From positions 13,025,001 to 13,089,000 of the forward strand of contig OX419756.1 of NCBI GenBank assembly GCA_948567375.1: a stretch of 64,000 nucleotides of DNA. The letters are read 5' to 3'. This document shows positions 1 through 11,010 of the stretch, one piece after another (position 1 is the stretch's first letter; each line of letters begins with the position of its first letter). This stretch comes from Lunularia cruciata (taxonomy: Eukaryota > Streptophyta > Marchantiopsida > Lunulariales > Lunulariaceae). A model generated the notes under the pieces. It was not told the origin of the DNA. It saw only the letters and a list, made by a program, of their open reading frames with translations, and made no database searches. Made by a program: the position numbers and the translations under genes.

Positions 1-920
1 CGCACTCTGCTCACATCTGTAGGCCAAGGAATACGTGCAATAGCCTCCACCTTGGTCTGCTGAACACCAAGTCCTCCGGGGTAGATAGTGTGACCCAAAT
101 ACTCAACCTGCTCATGGAAGAACCTACACTTCCCAGGATGTAGTTTGAGTCCATGAGATCTCAACCTCTCAAACACCTCCAACAACTGTCTCTCATGCTC
201 CTCCACAATAGTGCTATAAACCAAAATGTCATCAATATAGCACCGAGCAAAATCCAATCCAGCTAGGATCCTATCCATGACCCTCTAGAACTCAGCAGGA
301 GTGTTCTTTAACCCAAATGGTAAGAACCTCCACTGATATAACACATCCTTGCCGTGAGGATCAATAGCCCAAAATGTTGTCTTGGACTTATCCTCCTCCC
401 TGATCGGCAACTGATGATATTCCGCTCAAAGATCCAAAGTACTGAAGACCTTTGCATGCCCAATCGCATCAAAAATCTCCTTCGATGTAGGCATGGCATA
501 CCGATCAGCCTTGGTCTGTTGGTTGATAGGAAGGTAATCTCCACACATCCGCCTATCTGTATAGTTGCCATGCATATCCTTCTTGGCTGGCATCACTGTC
601 GCTGATGCATACTCTCCATGTGAAATCTCCACCAAACCAACCTCAAAAAGGTCACTACTCCGGCTATGAAATCAATGTCCTCTCCATATCACTATATCGA
701 TAAGGACGTCGGAAAACTGGTGTGTCGCTAGTCAGCTCAATCCATATACCAGGTCCCTTCAGAGCACCCAAATCCTTCATATTGAAGGCAAAACAACTCG
801 TGTGACTCCTCAAGAACCTCCAAACCCTCAGTCTTTCCTCTCCAGTAGCTTGGGTCCAAGATCTGGCTCCCAAGTATCCTCTGTAACTGTAGTAGGAGTG
901 GAAGACGTACTGATTGGCTG
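1..920 (-). pseudogene. Element A reverse transcriptase, partial and broken
   Basis: This encodes the N-terminal and central parts of a gypsy-type reverse transcriptase. Visible blocks, in order, are PYRYSDMER near 690, GEYASATVMPAKKD near 590-630, RRMCGDYLPINQQTK near 510-555, VFSTLDL near 430, FLPFGLKNTPAEF near 290-330 and the catalytic YIDDI near 229-241, followed by LHPGKCRFF and YLGH. The D-L-R of the usual DLRAGYHQ block is now D-L-stop (TGA), and a TAG follows the AEF block; both fit C-to-T change. The segment at 664-873 is one frame off from its neighbours, so at least one indel pair is present. The gene is cut by the window edge before the thumb and RNase H. It follows directly after the methyltransferase in the same polyprotein. 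Confidence 0.85.
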
Positions 921-2528
921 CTACACTAGGCCCTTGGGAGCAATAGTGTCATGCTCCCGACCACTAGAGGTTCCAACCTCTATGCAAAAAACTCCCTCCA
1001 CTTTGGCTGCAAGCTCCACACGTCCTCTAGCTGCATCCCATGTGGACCAAGGGTGTAATCCAAGTAGCCCACGGTCACCTGGATGGACTCCCAATAGACC
1101 ACTCTCCCTAGTAGCTACTGGATGTGTCCCAAGAATACCTTGTCCACTCGGTCCATCGCCCCCAACATGTGCTTGAATCGTCTCAATAGGCATAGGGCTC
1201 ACAAGTGTCCAAGTGGTGATGCCTATCAAGCGCATCCTACGCTGCTCTGCCAAGCCAAGGCTCACAATCCAAGTCAAACAGTTCAGGTCCATAGCCTGAC
1301 CTAACACCTGACACCTAGATGCCTCTGACACTGCTGGAACAATAGTAATACCGGTGCGAAAATCCATCGCCCGCTCTCTCTCATCAGCATTGGGCTCCAC
1401 CAACTGCTATAACTATGAGTCCCAAACAAGTCCAGGTCCTCCCTCTTGAAAAGCATGAGAGCCTGGGAAACTCATGAGTGTGAGAAATCTAGCTCTAGGC
1501 TGTCCAACTATGTTCACCACTGCCATAGGTGACCTATCAGCCACTACCACTATCTAAGACTGACGTCTAGCATCCAAGATATCATCAACAAGAATATGGT
1601 CTAGTCACTGAATCCCATCATAACTACGCTGTAGAACCTCTCTGGGTAAGAGGTTTGTCCACCAAAGACAAAGACGATGAGCCCGTGATCCCACTCTGGC
1701 TGCATCTAACAATACAGCAGGTCCCATCCAAGAATGGACTTGATGTGTACTCGCCACCACTCTAGTGCAAGAATCACCCATCAAAGGAATGTTCTCCGAA
1801 AGGTAAGCTGGAGAAACAGACTGATGAACCTGGAGATGTCATAGTATCCGTAACATCTCCCAAAACACACCAGAACGAGGATCCTGAAGACCCAAACCGC
1901 GGCCTGCACGTGTATGTCCCTAACATGGCCATCCAAAAATCACCAAGTGAATAGGCCCATGTCTCTCTAGGTCATGCGCTCCCAGTAAGGAAATGTCTCC
2001 CGGTAAGGCCTTTTGGTAACCTTTGACTGCTGACATCGGTAATAACTCTGGATACCAATAAGCCAAGTGTGCCACATGATGTAGAGAGACTCGCCTAGCA
2101 GTCTCATCCCTCTCTACATACAAGTACCTATATACTTTGATACTCGCCTGTAACACCGCAGCTAGTCCGGTGCTGATCCCACCAAACAACTCCAATAGGC
2201 ATATCCCCTCTACTGGATACTGCCAAGCAATGAGTGTGGTATCTAGAGGTGTCAAAGCAATCACCTCTAGAGGCTCATCCTCACACTCATCCCCTGATGG
2301 TACGAAGGCTCCACTCCAAGCCTGCTGCACCAACTGATCTGCATGCTGCTGCAATGCCTTCTTTGAACTCCACAATGGAACATCCAAGGTGGATGGAACA
2401 ATCCCACTCGTACTCCAAAGCCGAGTGATCTCCTCTAGTACTAGAGTATCCTCTGCATGGGCGTTCTCCTCCAACAAGTCACCAGGCCAAGTAATTGCAC
2501 CGTTGAAAGCTAAAACTGATGCTGCCAT
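921..2528 (-). pseudogene. Cytosine-C5 DNA methyltransferase domain embedded in element A
   Basis: The ordered motifs of a DNA cytosine-5 methyltransferase are present: motif I LLELFGGISTG (about 2166-2198, AdoMet binding), GPIHLVIFGWPC with the catalytic Pro-Cys (Cys at 1923-1925), DPRSGVFWEMLRIL (about 1842-1883), motif VI ENIPL (about 1785-1796), the SRAHR-x-x-LWWTN block (about 1654-1698), motif IX-like RERAMDFRTG (about 1347-1380) and motif X LGQAMDLN (1281-1304). The domain spans about 310 residues. The GP-x-x-LVI-x-G-x-PC and AHR-x-x-x-W-x-N patterns resemble the DNMT3/DRM type more than Dcm, which is my inference from remembered family patterns. Six stops break it: TAG at 1920-1922 just after the catalytic Cys, TGA at 1839 and 1605, TAG at 1554, 1413 and 1407. 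It cannot now be active. It lies in frame with the upstream protease and with downstream RT, so it belongs to the element and is not a host gene. The tail at 921-1250 is low-complexity, rich in Gly, Leu and His. Confidence 0.88.
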
Positions 2529-3632
2529 GGTCCCGGACTGTAGTGAGCCAAGACTGCCACTAATGAAGTGTACTGCTAGGTGACATACCCGTCCCTCACC
2601 AGACTACCAACCAGGTCTATAGGATGTTGTCTCCTCCCAATAGTCAATGCTGAAACCCATGGGGTATAACACTGCTCCCCCAACTAGCACATCATATGAC
2701 TTAGCTATCGTCGCAATAGCCTAAGCTCTCACCACCAAGCTATCAGTCGGATGACCAGGCTGAACCTGGACAACAAGCTCTCCACGTGTGATGTACTATG
2801 TCGAACCACCACCAAGAGATGTCTGGATCTGAAATGGACACCTCTCCACATCGGTCTTCCGTAACTCCAGACCAATAACTGCAGCCTTCCCCAACATAAA
2901 GGGCTGCACACCAGAGTCTAACAAGACTCTCTGTGGTGTATAGAACTTCCTTGAAGGTCCCACCAAATGAAAGATCCCCCTCTGGTTATCCAATAGGACA
3001 ACACCAAGTGTAAACCGCGCTCTCTCAAAGGCCGGTCTAGCTGGCAACTCCTCCAGTCTAGCCGCTACTGCTTGCCATAAACCACTGGTCGCTGAACGGA
3101 TCCCATGCTCCTCAACCAAGTCAGCTCCACTACCAACCACCTCTGCTCTAGTAGTAGGAACTACACCATCCCTACTCTCACACAACGTGGCAGCCAACCG
3201 GAATATTGGGGTTGGGTCAACTCCCAATGTAAACATGTCACTGGCTGAAAACAAAAGATGCCGCATAATCAGCTGAGCCGCCTCCAACATCATGCTAGAC
3301 TCAGTCTGTGTAGTAGCAGGTGGCTGACTAGCAGGTACTCCATCAAGTACTCCATCACCACCTACCACACTTGCATTGGGACGTCTAGGAACCATGGATG
3401 TCATCTGCAATGCCTCAAATAGCATGAAAGACTGGGGAAGTCTGACCTGTCTCCCAACCTCTCCTCTTTGTGGGTCCAACTCCGCTGATGCTTCTATAGG
3501 CTCTGGAGCACATACTGCACTCCTAGTCACTGTTGCAGATGCATCCACCTGTGCCGCTCCGCACATGAAGTCCAAAGCATCTCTATCACCAGTATATGAG
3601 GTGGAAGCCTCAGCACCCGAATCTGATCTCCT
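2529..3632 (-). pseudogene. Element A aspartic protease and linker
   Basis: The protease is recognised by RVLLDSGVQPFMLGK (about 2897-2941), where D-S-G is the active-site triad of retroviral-type aspartic proteases. Downstream come SYDVLVGGAVLYPMGF (about 2655-2702) and SIDYWEETTSYRPGW, a block that in my recollection follows the protease in this type of element. The N-terminal 200 residues are a Pro/Ala/Ser-rich linker joined to the end of gag. Stops are TAG at 2796-2798, 2721-2723 and 2604-2606, each replacing what looks like a glutamine codon. The methyltransferase follows in the same frame after about 90 residues. Residues corresponding to this part are repeated in P at 49,565-50,520 on the other strand. 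Confidence 0.75.
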
Positions 3633-5110
3633 CTAAGCAATAGCCATACTAGCCAATCTCTGCTCCAACTGCTCAATCCGAGTAGCCAAAGCTGTGTCAG
3701 AAGTAAGGGCAGGTACTGCACCCCTACTAGGTGTAGATCCTCTACCACCACCTCTACCACCTCGTCCTCCATGAACTGGAGCTCCTCTACTACCTGCCAT
3801 AGTAGCCCTACCACTCCGTAACTCCGGGTGTAGGTCAAAACACCGGTCACTAGTGTGACCAAATCTATGGCAGTGCTCACACTGCCTCTGTGCTGGCTGT
3901 GATGCACTAGAGGTATTAGGTCCGCTGCCCTGAGTACACTCTCTCCTATGGTGAGGTCCACCACAAGTCCAACAAGCAACACCACCACTCATTGGCTGCT
4001 GTTGACCCAAAAATGAGGGTAAGGGTCTAACTCCACTAGGCCCTCCACTCGCTCCATAGGATCTAGGCTGTCCACCCTATCCTCGAAAACCAACTGGGCG
4101 TGGTGTACTCTGCTGCACTCTAGAAGAAGTCACAGCCGTGGATGAGGTCTCCCTACCAAATCCAGATGTCACCACTCTCTCCTCCACCATGTTGAGCTCA
4201 ATACGCTCAGCCAAACCAAAGACTACTGCCAAAGTGGGCGAAGTAGCTTGCAACAACGTAGCATCACGAACTCTACGTCGCAGCTCCCTATCCAGTATCC
4301 CATACCAAAACTGGACTGCCTGGGCCTCAGTAACTCCCTGAGTTAAACTGGTCAGCCGCCTCATGTGAGTATATGCCTCGCGTAGGCTCTCTCCAGCCTT
4401 CCGCTGGAACTCCTACAAGCTCCTCAGCTTGTCAGTCCGCACTCCCTGGTAGTTTTGCCTCAAACATAGGAAGAACTCAACCATGGGGTTAAACCCCGGT
4501 ACCACACCACCTCCTGCAGCGGTACCTCCACTCGTAGTAGCACTATCTCCAGCCAGTGCACCTCCACTAGCTCCACCAACACTACTTGAGCTAGAACTCG
4601 TGGGTACAGCCAATCTACTCTTGGCCACCAAGCCTGAAGTGATGGAGACATAGTGTGGAGACTAATATTGTCTCCATAACTCAATCTCCTCCAAATGAGC
4701 CCTCCTGAACTCATGGTAGTCATCCATCGGCGGACCCTCCAAATGCTAGAACAACCCCTTCCATGCCATGAAGGGTGTGAACAAAGTCGGGTTCCGCATC
4801 TGCTGCAGATCACACCAACTATCAAACTCCTGGATGAAGTCATCCAACTCAATGGTACCCACTGTACCAGAGTAACGCCTAGGGCCTTTGGAGGCCCCAT
4901 AAATCTTGTCCATGTCCCACAACAACGGTGCGGACACACCAAGTGCACTCTCAACTGAATCAGCTCCTGTGTCGAACTCCAACTCAGAGTCAATCTCCTC
5001 CCTCACTGGGACTTGAGATACAGGCTAATACCGAGCACCACTCCGAGTAAACCTACTGTGTACTGCAGAGCTAACTCCTCTAGAATCTCCAAAGAACTCC
5101 GTATTGACCA
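3633..5110 (-). pseudogene. Element A gag with two zinc knuckles
   Basis: The nucleocapsid end carries CWTCGGPHHRREC (about 3940-3978) and CEHCHRFGHTSDRC (about 3843-3884), both CCHC-type knuckles, followed by a Gly/Arg-rich stretch typical of nucleic-acid binding and a short heptad-like segment before 3633. The capsid-like part includes LDDFIQEFDSWCDLQQM near 4800 and REAYTHMRRLTSLTQG near 4330-4385, the usual retrotransposon gag pattern. A Ser/Gly/Ala-rich linker lies at 4500-4620. Stops at 4746, 4662, 4413, 4077 and 3633 are all TAG; another TAG lies near 5026. The start is uncertain because the open frame has no clear ATG; coding similarity may begin near 5110. The protease follows in the same frame. 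Confidence 0.8.
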
Positions 5111-5514
5111 CGTAACTACAACAGCAAACCCAAACCACCAACTGCAACCGCAAGTCGCAACCGCAAGTGCCCCACCAAGTGCCAACACCACCACGTGCCA
5201 ACACCAACTAGACACCACCCACTAATGTAACTCTAACCGAGATAACTACACTAGGGGAAGGGCAACCTGTAACTTGCCATCATAACACGCACTCTCATGG
5301 TCTGTAGGTCATCACTTCCTGCCTCACCGGAGAGAAACAAAGGTAGTTTGACTGGTCATCACTCCAGCCTCACCACCGAGAGCACACCAGAGCACCAATG
5401 CTCAAAAGTCAGGGCACCTCACACAAACGTGGTGCACAAACAAGAAGCAGAGAATGGAGGGGATCCAATCACAAGAAATCTAAATGAAAACCCTCCATCT
5501 CATAACACAACACC
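5111..5514 (-). other. Element A leader between primer site and gag
   Basis: This stretch lies between the primer-binding site and the first supportable gag codons. It is low-complexity in places, with repeated CAACCGCAAG-like units at 5,145-5,170. It contains no other recognisable gene. Confidence 0.5.
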
Positions 5515-5532
5515 GGACTGACTCTGCCACCA
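5515..5532 (-). promoter_or_regulatory. Primer-binding site of element A
   Basis: Read on the minus strand it is TGGTGGCAGAGTC followed by AGTCC, two bases after the LTR end. It resembles the plant tRNA-iMet primer site TGGTATCAGAGC with mismatches in the middle. Another tRNA could be the true primer. Confidence 0.5.
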
Positions 5533-5534
5533 TT

Positions 5535-6905
5535 TGGCATTTGACATAAGAGAGTGTTCGTATCTAAGTCCTAAGCTACCAGGATCACCAAGAATGGGAT
5601 CAAACTACCTCTCCTAGCCAAAGCTACATGTGTATAGATAACAGTGGTGCAATCACTAGGACAACAAGTGAGGGTGGACTAGTTGGCTAGGGCACCAGTC
5701 TAAGAACAAGAGATCTAGGAGTCAAACCCTGTTGCGCACAATCTAGCAAGAAAGGCAGATTTTGCCAACCAATGACCAAGATCTACTCTAAACTAGCTAG
5801 CCTCACGCCAGCAAGCTGGCTTGCTGGCCCTTCTTGCCCTTCTAGGCCTTCGTAGCCTCTCATAGCCCACAGCCCTATGCCTTGAAGTCTCGAAGCCTCT
5901 AAATGCCCAAATGAGGCCTTTCTTGTTGTCACTTCGAACCTCCTCCAAAATTGGCAAAACTTCTCCAAATTTGCGAAACTCCTCCAAACTAGCAAAACTT
6001 CTCCAAATCTGGCCAAACAGCAAAACTCCTCCAATTCTGGCCCAAAATCTGACATAAAATCTGACATAAACCCTAAAGATGGATGTCCGCCTAATCCCTC
6101 GCTAACTTTCCACTCGAGCCAAATTGACAAAACGGGTTTTTCCAAATCACAATTTCATGAGAAGAGCTTCCCAACTCCACCTTCAATTTCACTTTCTGAG
6201 CCCAACTCGCAGCAAATTGGTCCTGCCTTCACCTCCTGAGCTCAAAATCACAACACTGCTCAAAAATTGCTCCTTCTTTGCTCAAAATTTGGCCAGCACT
6301 TCCGCACACCGTCCGCCTAACTGCCAAATCTGAATCACTTGAACGAGCTTCTGCACACTAGGGAAACATTGAACTTGAATCGAGCTACCACGATCGAGCG
6401 AGCTTGGAGATACCACCAACACTCAACGTTCCTGCACCCGATTTCCCCCTGACTTCACTTCTCTGATGTAATCAAATTGCTTAACACTTTCAACTCAACT
6501 CAACTCAGATCAGTACTTGATCTGTCACTCTATAAACTGCCAACAACCGGGCACTGATTACAGTCAAGCCACACCCACTCAAGCATAGAGAATCCAAGTG
6601 ATGCTCACCGGCCTCTGTCCACCATAGCCAGGAACTCGAAGGCTCAACATCAGAGAAGTGAGCTCTCTGGAGCTCACTTCAAAACTATACTCCCTGGACT
6701 CGAGCTAGCACTGGAACCCTAACGGTCCCGTTGATGGCACACTTGACGGTGCAAACGGTGCAAAGTGACGGTGGGCCCCACCGTGAAGTCAATACCCCAA
6801 ACACCAAATCAGACTGTCGGAAAGTAGTCCCTGAGAAACTACAAGAATAACTCTAACTACTATCACTGGAACTCTAGTGTCCGAGCAGCTAGATGCGGAA
6901 CTACA
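5535..6905 (-). repeat. 5' LTR of element A
   Basis: The inner end is set by the primer site: the minus strand reads TGCCA, two spacer bases, then the primer site. The outer end is set by where B-family LTR similarity resumes at about 6,906-6,910 (minus strand begins TGTAG). Length is about 1.37 kb. No second LTR copy lies in the window, so the outer boundary is approximate. I find no supported gene in it. Confidence 0.5.
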
Positions 6906-7920
6906 AATGGCGCGACAAAGTGTCTTTGGGTGAGTTGTCTGAGATGTCAGAGATGAGTGGGTTGGAAGATAAGAAGATAAATAGAATGTCCATGAGTTCA
7001 ATTGCAATTCAAACAAAAGAGATAAGAGAAATAGAAGAAGCTATAGAAGTTGATAGAGCCAAAGTTCAAGAACCAAGGGACGTTACATTGGGTTCAGTAG
7101 AAGAAGAAGAGGTAGACATTGGATCAGATTCATAACCAATTTGAGATTTGAATTGACAAATATGAAGAGTTGGTTGTCATTTCCAATTTGGAGCTTGTTA
7201 GAAAATGGTATTTTTGTTAGGTAATTGTCAAAGTGCTTTGCCTATTTGAAGGAGGAATTTGTAGTGTGTTGTTGTTCAATATTTTTATCTTCAAATTTGA
7301 GTAAAGCAAAGTGTTGTAACTCAGTGCTTGTCATTTCAGCTTAATTTTGAGTATCAATCCTGGCTATTTGTGTTTGTGAGTGTTTGGAGAATTTTGAAGT
7401 GCAAGTTAGAGTATTAGATGTTGGATTCCATAGTTTTGATGTCATTTAGTTTGATTGATCTTGAGTAAATAACAATCAAAGTAATGCCTTGATAGATTTA
7501 AGAGGAATTGTAATGTTGGTAGTATTCTACATTGGTGAGAGCAATATGGGATTGATGCAAAGTAATTTTGATTGAGGAAGTTGTGCCTTCAATGGAGGAG
7601 TGGAAAACAATTCTGAGGCAAGATTGTTTTGTAGTGAAGTAGCCTTCTTCAGAAGAATTTGAATCATCACAATCAAAGTTGGTTTGGAAAGATTTGATGG
7701 TATTGTGATAATGGAGTGTGTAATTTATGACAAGACTATGAGTCAATGCGTGTTGCTCTCTTTTAGGTGTGGTTTCTACCTGAGAGATTAAAAAAGGACT
7801 CATGAAGAACTATATTGTGACTATTTTACTTGGTATTTGCCCATTTCTAACTTGTAACTCTATGTGAACAAACTTTACTTATTGATTATCACAAAAGTAA
7901 TACTTGCCGAGGTTGTCACA
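6906..7920 (+). repeat. Truncated B-family LTR (G), LTR-ORF tail
   Basis: This is the last kilobase of a B-family LTR on the plus strand, cut at its left by element A. It starts inside the LTR-ORF and includes its conserved acidic C-terminus ending VDIGSDS with a stop at 7,133-7,135. The non-coding LTR end follows and finishes in GGTTGTCACA, the family terminus. Similarity to 54,191-54,977 is clear throughout. Confidence 0.75.
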
Positions 7921-8012
7921 ATTTGTATTTGACAATTCTTGACCAATATCTCTAGAGGAACAAATGATTATTTACCAATTGTTGCAAAAGTGATACTTGT
8001 TGGGTTGTCACA
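7921..8012 (+). repeat. Second B-family LTR terminus fragment
   Basis: About 90 bases repeat the end of the preceding LTR, including CAAAAGTGATACTTGTTGGG and a final TTGTCACA. It is either a local duplication or the remnant of an LTR into which G inserted. Confidence 0.6.
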
Positions 8013-8049
8013 CTTGGCTTGAGTGGTGTATTGCATCTAAAGCGCACAT

Positions 8050-11010
8050 AACCATTTTTCTATTAGATCATGAAGTGCAAAGACTTTTTCTTCCATGGTT
8101 TCTCCTTCCTCAAACCAAGACATCCTAGTTGAGTTACAAGTAGGGATTCTAAAGGGACAGGACTAAGAATTCAATCGGCAAAATAACCTCTTGCCGCCCA
8201 TAGACAAGTTGAAATGAGATGAATCACATAATGAGCTTTATTGTGGTATGGTATGCCTATAGTGCACCTAGTAAATTTTGATCCCAGTTGCTAGTATTTA
8301 TACTGACCATTCATAATAGAATGCTATTAATGTGTTCAACTTGACTATTTTCTTGGGGTGGGTATGAGGTAGACCTTTTATGTTAGATCTTGTACAATTT
8401 TGTTAAATCTTGTTCTCCTTTGTTGATGAAATATGATGCATTGTCTATGACAATGAATAAGGGGACACCAAATCAAGTTATAATATTTTTGTGCAGAACT
8501 AAATGGTGACTATGGCTGAGTTGTTGACAAAAGAGTTTTCTTTTGTTGACTTTGTGATGCAGTTAATTGCAACTATCATGTAACAATGTTGAGTTTATTG
8601 TGCTATAGGATTCATATGCTCCATGAAATTGATTCCACATTGTTGGAATGGTTGTGCTACCAATACTAGATGGAGGTAGATGTGGTATTGAGAAGTAGGT
8701 TTACCAATCCATTGGCATGTGTCACACATACAACCATATTGGTTGGCATCATGGAAGATAGATGACCACCAATATCTTGCCAAATAGATTTTATGGGAAG
8801 TAAGCTTCCTTGAAAGGTGCCACTCAACTCATTAGAATTGCATGCCTTCAAAACTATAGACATTTCTTTAAGGCTGATGCAACACTTGAGGACTAGGTCT
8901 ACTCTTGTCTGCGATAGATCCCCCTATAGAATTGTGAAAGGAAGAGCTGACATATGAAAACTCCTATTTTTTGCTTGTGGTAAACTGGAGTGCACTTTTC
9001 TTGTAGAGAACTAATGTTTGATTTTATGCATCTAGGTTGAGGAAATTTTCAAGAAGATCTCTGAGAATGAAGGATAGGAAATCCGCATTATCCATGACAC
9101 TTGATGGGACGTTATTCTATTGTAAAGGAAAATTCTTGGAAAATTCTTGGTTGTTAGGGTGAGTCAGATGAGTTGTCTTGCATGACATGGTTTGTTTATT
9201 AGTCACTTGAGAGCTTTGAGGTCCTTATAGAACAAAAAAATTTGTTGCCCATAAGGTAGTGTTGAAACTTTTGAAGAGCAAAAATCATTCTAAGGCACTC
9301 TCACTTGGTTGTGAAGTAATTTCATTCTCTTGAGCTAAATTTTCTAGTAGAATAATAGATGGGTTTTTATCTCTATTGCTCATTGTATCATGCTAGGACA
9401 GCACCCATTGCCATGTTAGAGGTGTCCTCAAAGATATGAAAAGTGACTTCTCAATTTGGTGCTACAAGAATTTGGAGTAGTGGCCAATTTTACTTTCAAG
9501 GTTTTGAAAGCTTCAATGCAGTGTTTGGTCCACAAAAATTCCAATTTGGAAGGTTATAAGCTACTTAGCTTATCAATCATCTTGCATACATATGGACATA
9601 CAAGTAGTAATATCATATACAACCTAAGAAGCATATGAGGTAGCGTATTGCCTCAAGTATGGTTAGTTGCAAAATTTTGGGTCTACCATGATGTCATTTT
9701 CACATACCAATGGCCCAAGAGGAGTCCAAGTAAGACAATGAATAAAATTTTTTGAGGATTTAGGGAAATCTTGACATGCCGGCAAATGTACAAAATGGCC
9801 TATAGAGCTTGAACAAGATTGGTGTGGGAACTATGTGTAATACCATTAGCTAGACAAATTATCTAAAGGTGAAAATTGGCTTGGTAATATCTTTAGAGAT
9901 GTTATACATGATGGTCTTAGTAGATCAAGTAGAGGAGTCACCAAAAGAAGGCTTCATCTAATAGGGTAGAGGTAAAAAACATACCAAAAACTACAAAGCT
10001 AATTTTAGAGGCCTAAACAAAAGAATTAGGCCTAAAAACATAAAATTTTATCCCTCTTGGATAAAGGTCATCAAGATCTCTTGTTTCATCAAGATCTTTC
10101 TAACAATACCTCTTCCATGCTATTTTAAAGTTTTTACAAAAAGATATCCAAAAGATTCCTTTTGGTCAAACTTGTTTGACCAACCAAATAGAACAAGGGC
10201 TGACATCTCACCAATCTACATATCTAATCTCAGGGTGTAGCTCCCTTGGAGAGATAATTATACTATATAATAAAGATAGAATGCTCATTTGGGACATTGG
10301 ACTTGTTGGGACTTCCAATCTTGTGTGCTTCTATCTTTGCATTGTTACATTATGTACTATTTGTCATCAAGGTAGAGTTCCATTTCATTTTTACTTCCTC
10401 AAAGGAGTTCATCATGTATTCTTGAAAGGTTAGGGGAGTGTTTTGTAGTCTGAACGATATCACTTTGTAGGCATAAGTGCCCCACTTGGTGACAAAGTAG
10501 TCTTGTATTGATCCATAGTAGCAATGGTGATTTGAGTTGGAGTAGAATAGCCATCCATAAAGGAAAAATATTATTTGTGGGCTAATTTGTCCAATAAGGT
10601 GTTTGTAAATGGGATTGGAATAGTTGGGATAGTTTGGGAATTTAGTTTACAAAAATTCACACATATTTGGCCTTTTCTTGTATCCTTTTTGGGGACCACT
10701 AAGATGGAGGATGCCCACTCTATTTCTTCTACATGTTAGATGAACCATAATTGAGTAGTTTATCTAACTCTTTTGGCACCTTTTGGGAGTATGTGGGATT
10801 CAAGTTGTGTAGTTTGGATTAGATTGGAACAGCATGTGCATGTTGCAATATCTAGTGCTAATGCATCTTTGGGTTAACACCCATGAGTTCCATGTAGTCA
10901 TAGGCAAAAACATCTTAGAATTATTGATACAAGTTTTGGTAGGCTTCCTATTCCTTTGTGATTACATTGGTGCTAATTTTTATATATTTTGGTGCCTCCT
11001 TTGCCTTTGA
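8050..11010 (-). pseudogene. Element F pol: RT, RNase H and integrase remains
   Basis: From high to low coordinates the minus strand shows an RT start (EIEWASSILVVPKKD and IPIPFTNTLLDKLA, about 10,590-10,730), then MDGYS and DQYKTT, then an interruption by a solo LTR (9,836-10,349), then FLWTKHCIEAFKTLKVKLAT (about 9,480-9,545, the lead-in to RNase H). Integrase remains are at 8,595-8,863: ARYWWSSIFHDANQYGCMC and CDTCQWIGKPT (zinc-binding HHCC region) and CGINFMEHM where the first catalytic Asp (usually WGIDF) has become Asn. Frames change often. The sequence is closest to the pol of B and N in this window. Confidence 0.7.
9836..10349 (+). repeat. Solo LTR of the C family inside F RT
   Basis: It begins TGTAATACCATTAGCTAG and ends TTGTTACA, matching the C-family LTR over its length with substitutions and internal deletions (514 bp versus about 740 bp). 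It shares the ATATAATAAAGATAGAATG promoter-like region seen in C and L. It is flanked by CTATG at 9,831-9,835 and TTATG at 10,350-10,354, a 5-bp target duplication with one change. It splits the F reverse transcriptase. Confidence 0.75.

Larger units (their letters stand above)
1..6905 (-). mobile_element. Element A: Ty3/gypsy-like retrotransposon carrying a DNA methyltransferase
   Basis: Reading the minus strand from high to low coordinates gives an LTR, a primer-binding site, gag with two zinc knuckles, an aspartic protease, a full set of cytosine-C5 methyltransferase motifs, then reverse transcriptase that runs off the left edge. Gag, protease, methyltransferase and the better RT block share one frame, so the ancestor probably made one polyprotein of more than 1,600 residues. 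Only one short stretch (about 660-873) is shifted out of frame. Premature stops are all TAG or TGA. RNase H, integrase and the 3' LTR must lie beyond the window. P at 49,565-51,958 is a second, more decayed copy. The RT marks it as gypsy-like, but its clade cannot be settled by eye. Confidence 0.85.

Noticed and set aside
921-2528. A host or bacterial DNA methyltransferase gene, or bacterial contamination
   Set aside because: The domain is in frame with gag, protease and RT of a retroelement, and a second copy with the same neighbours lies at 49.6-52 kb.
5783-6145. Minus-strand 120-codon open frame with repeated Leu/Phe/Glu units
   Set aside because: It lies within the LTR of element A; its pattern follows from a short CTCCAAA-type repeat and it matches no family.
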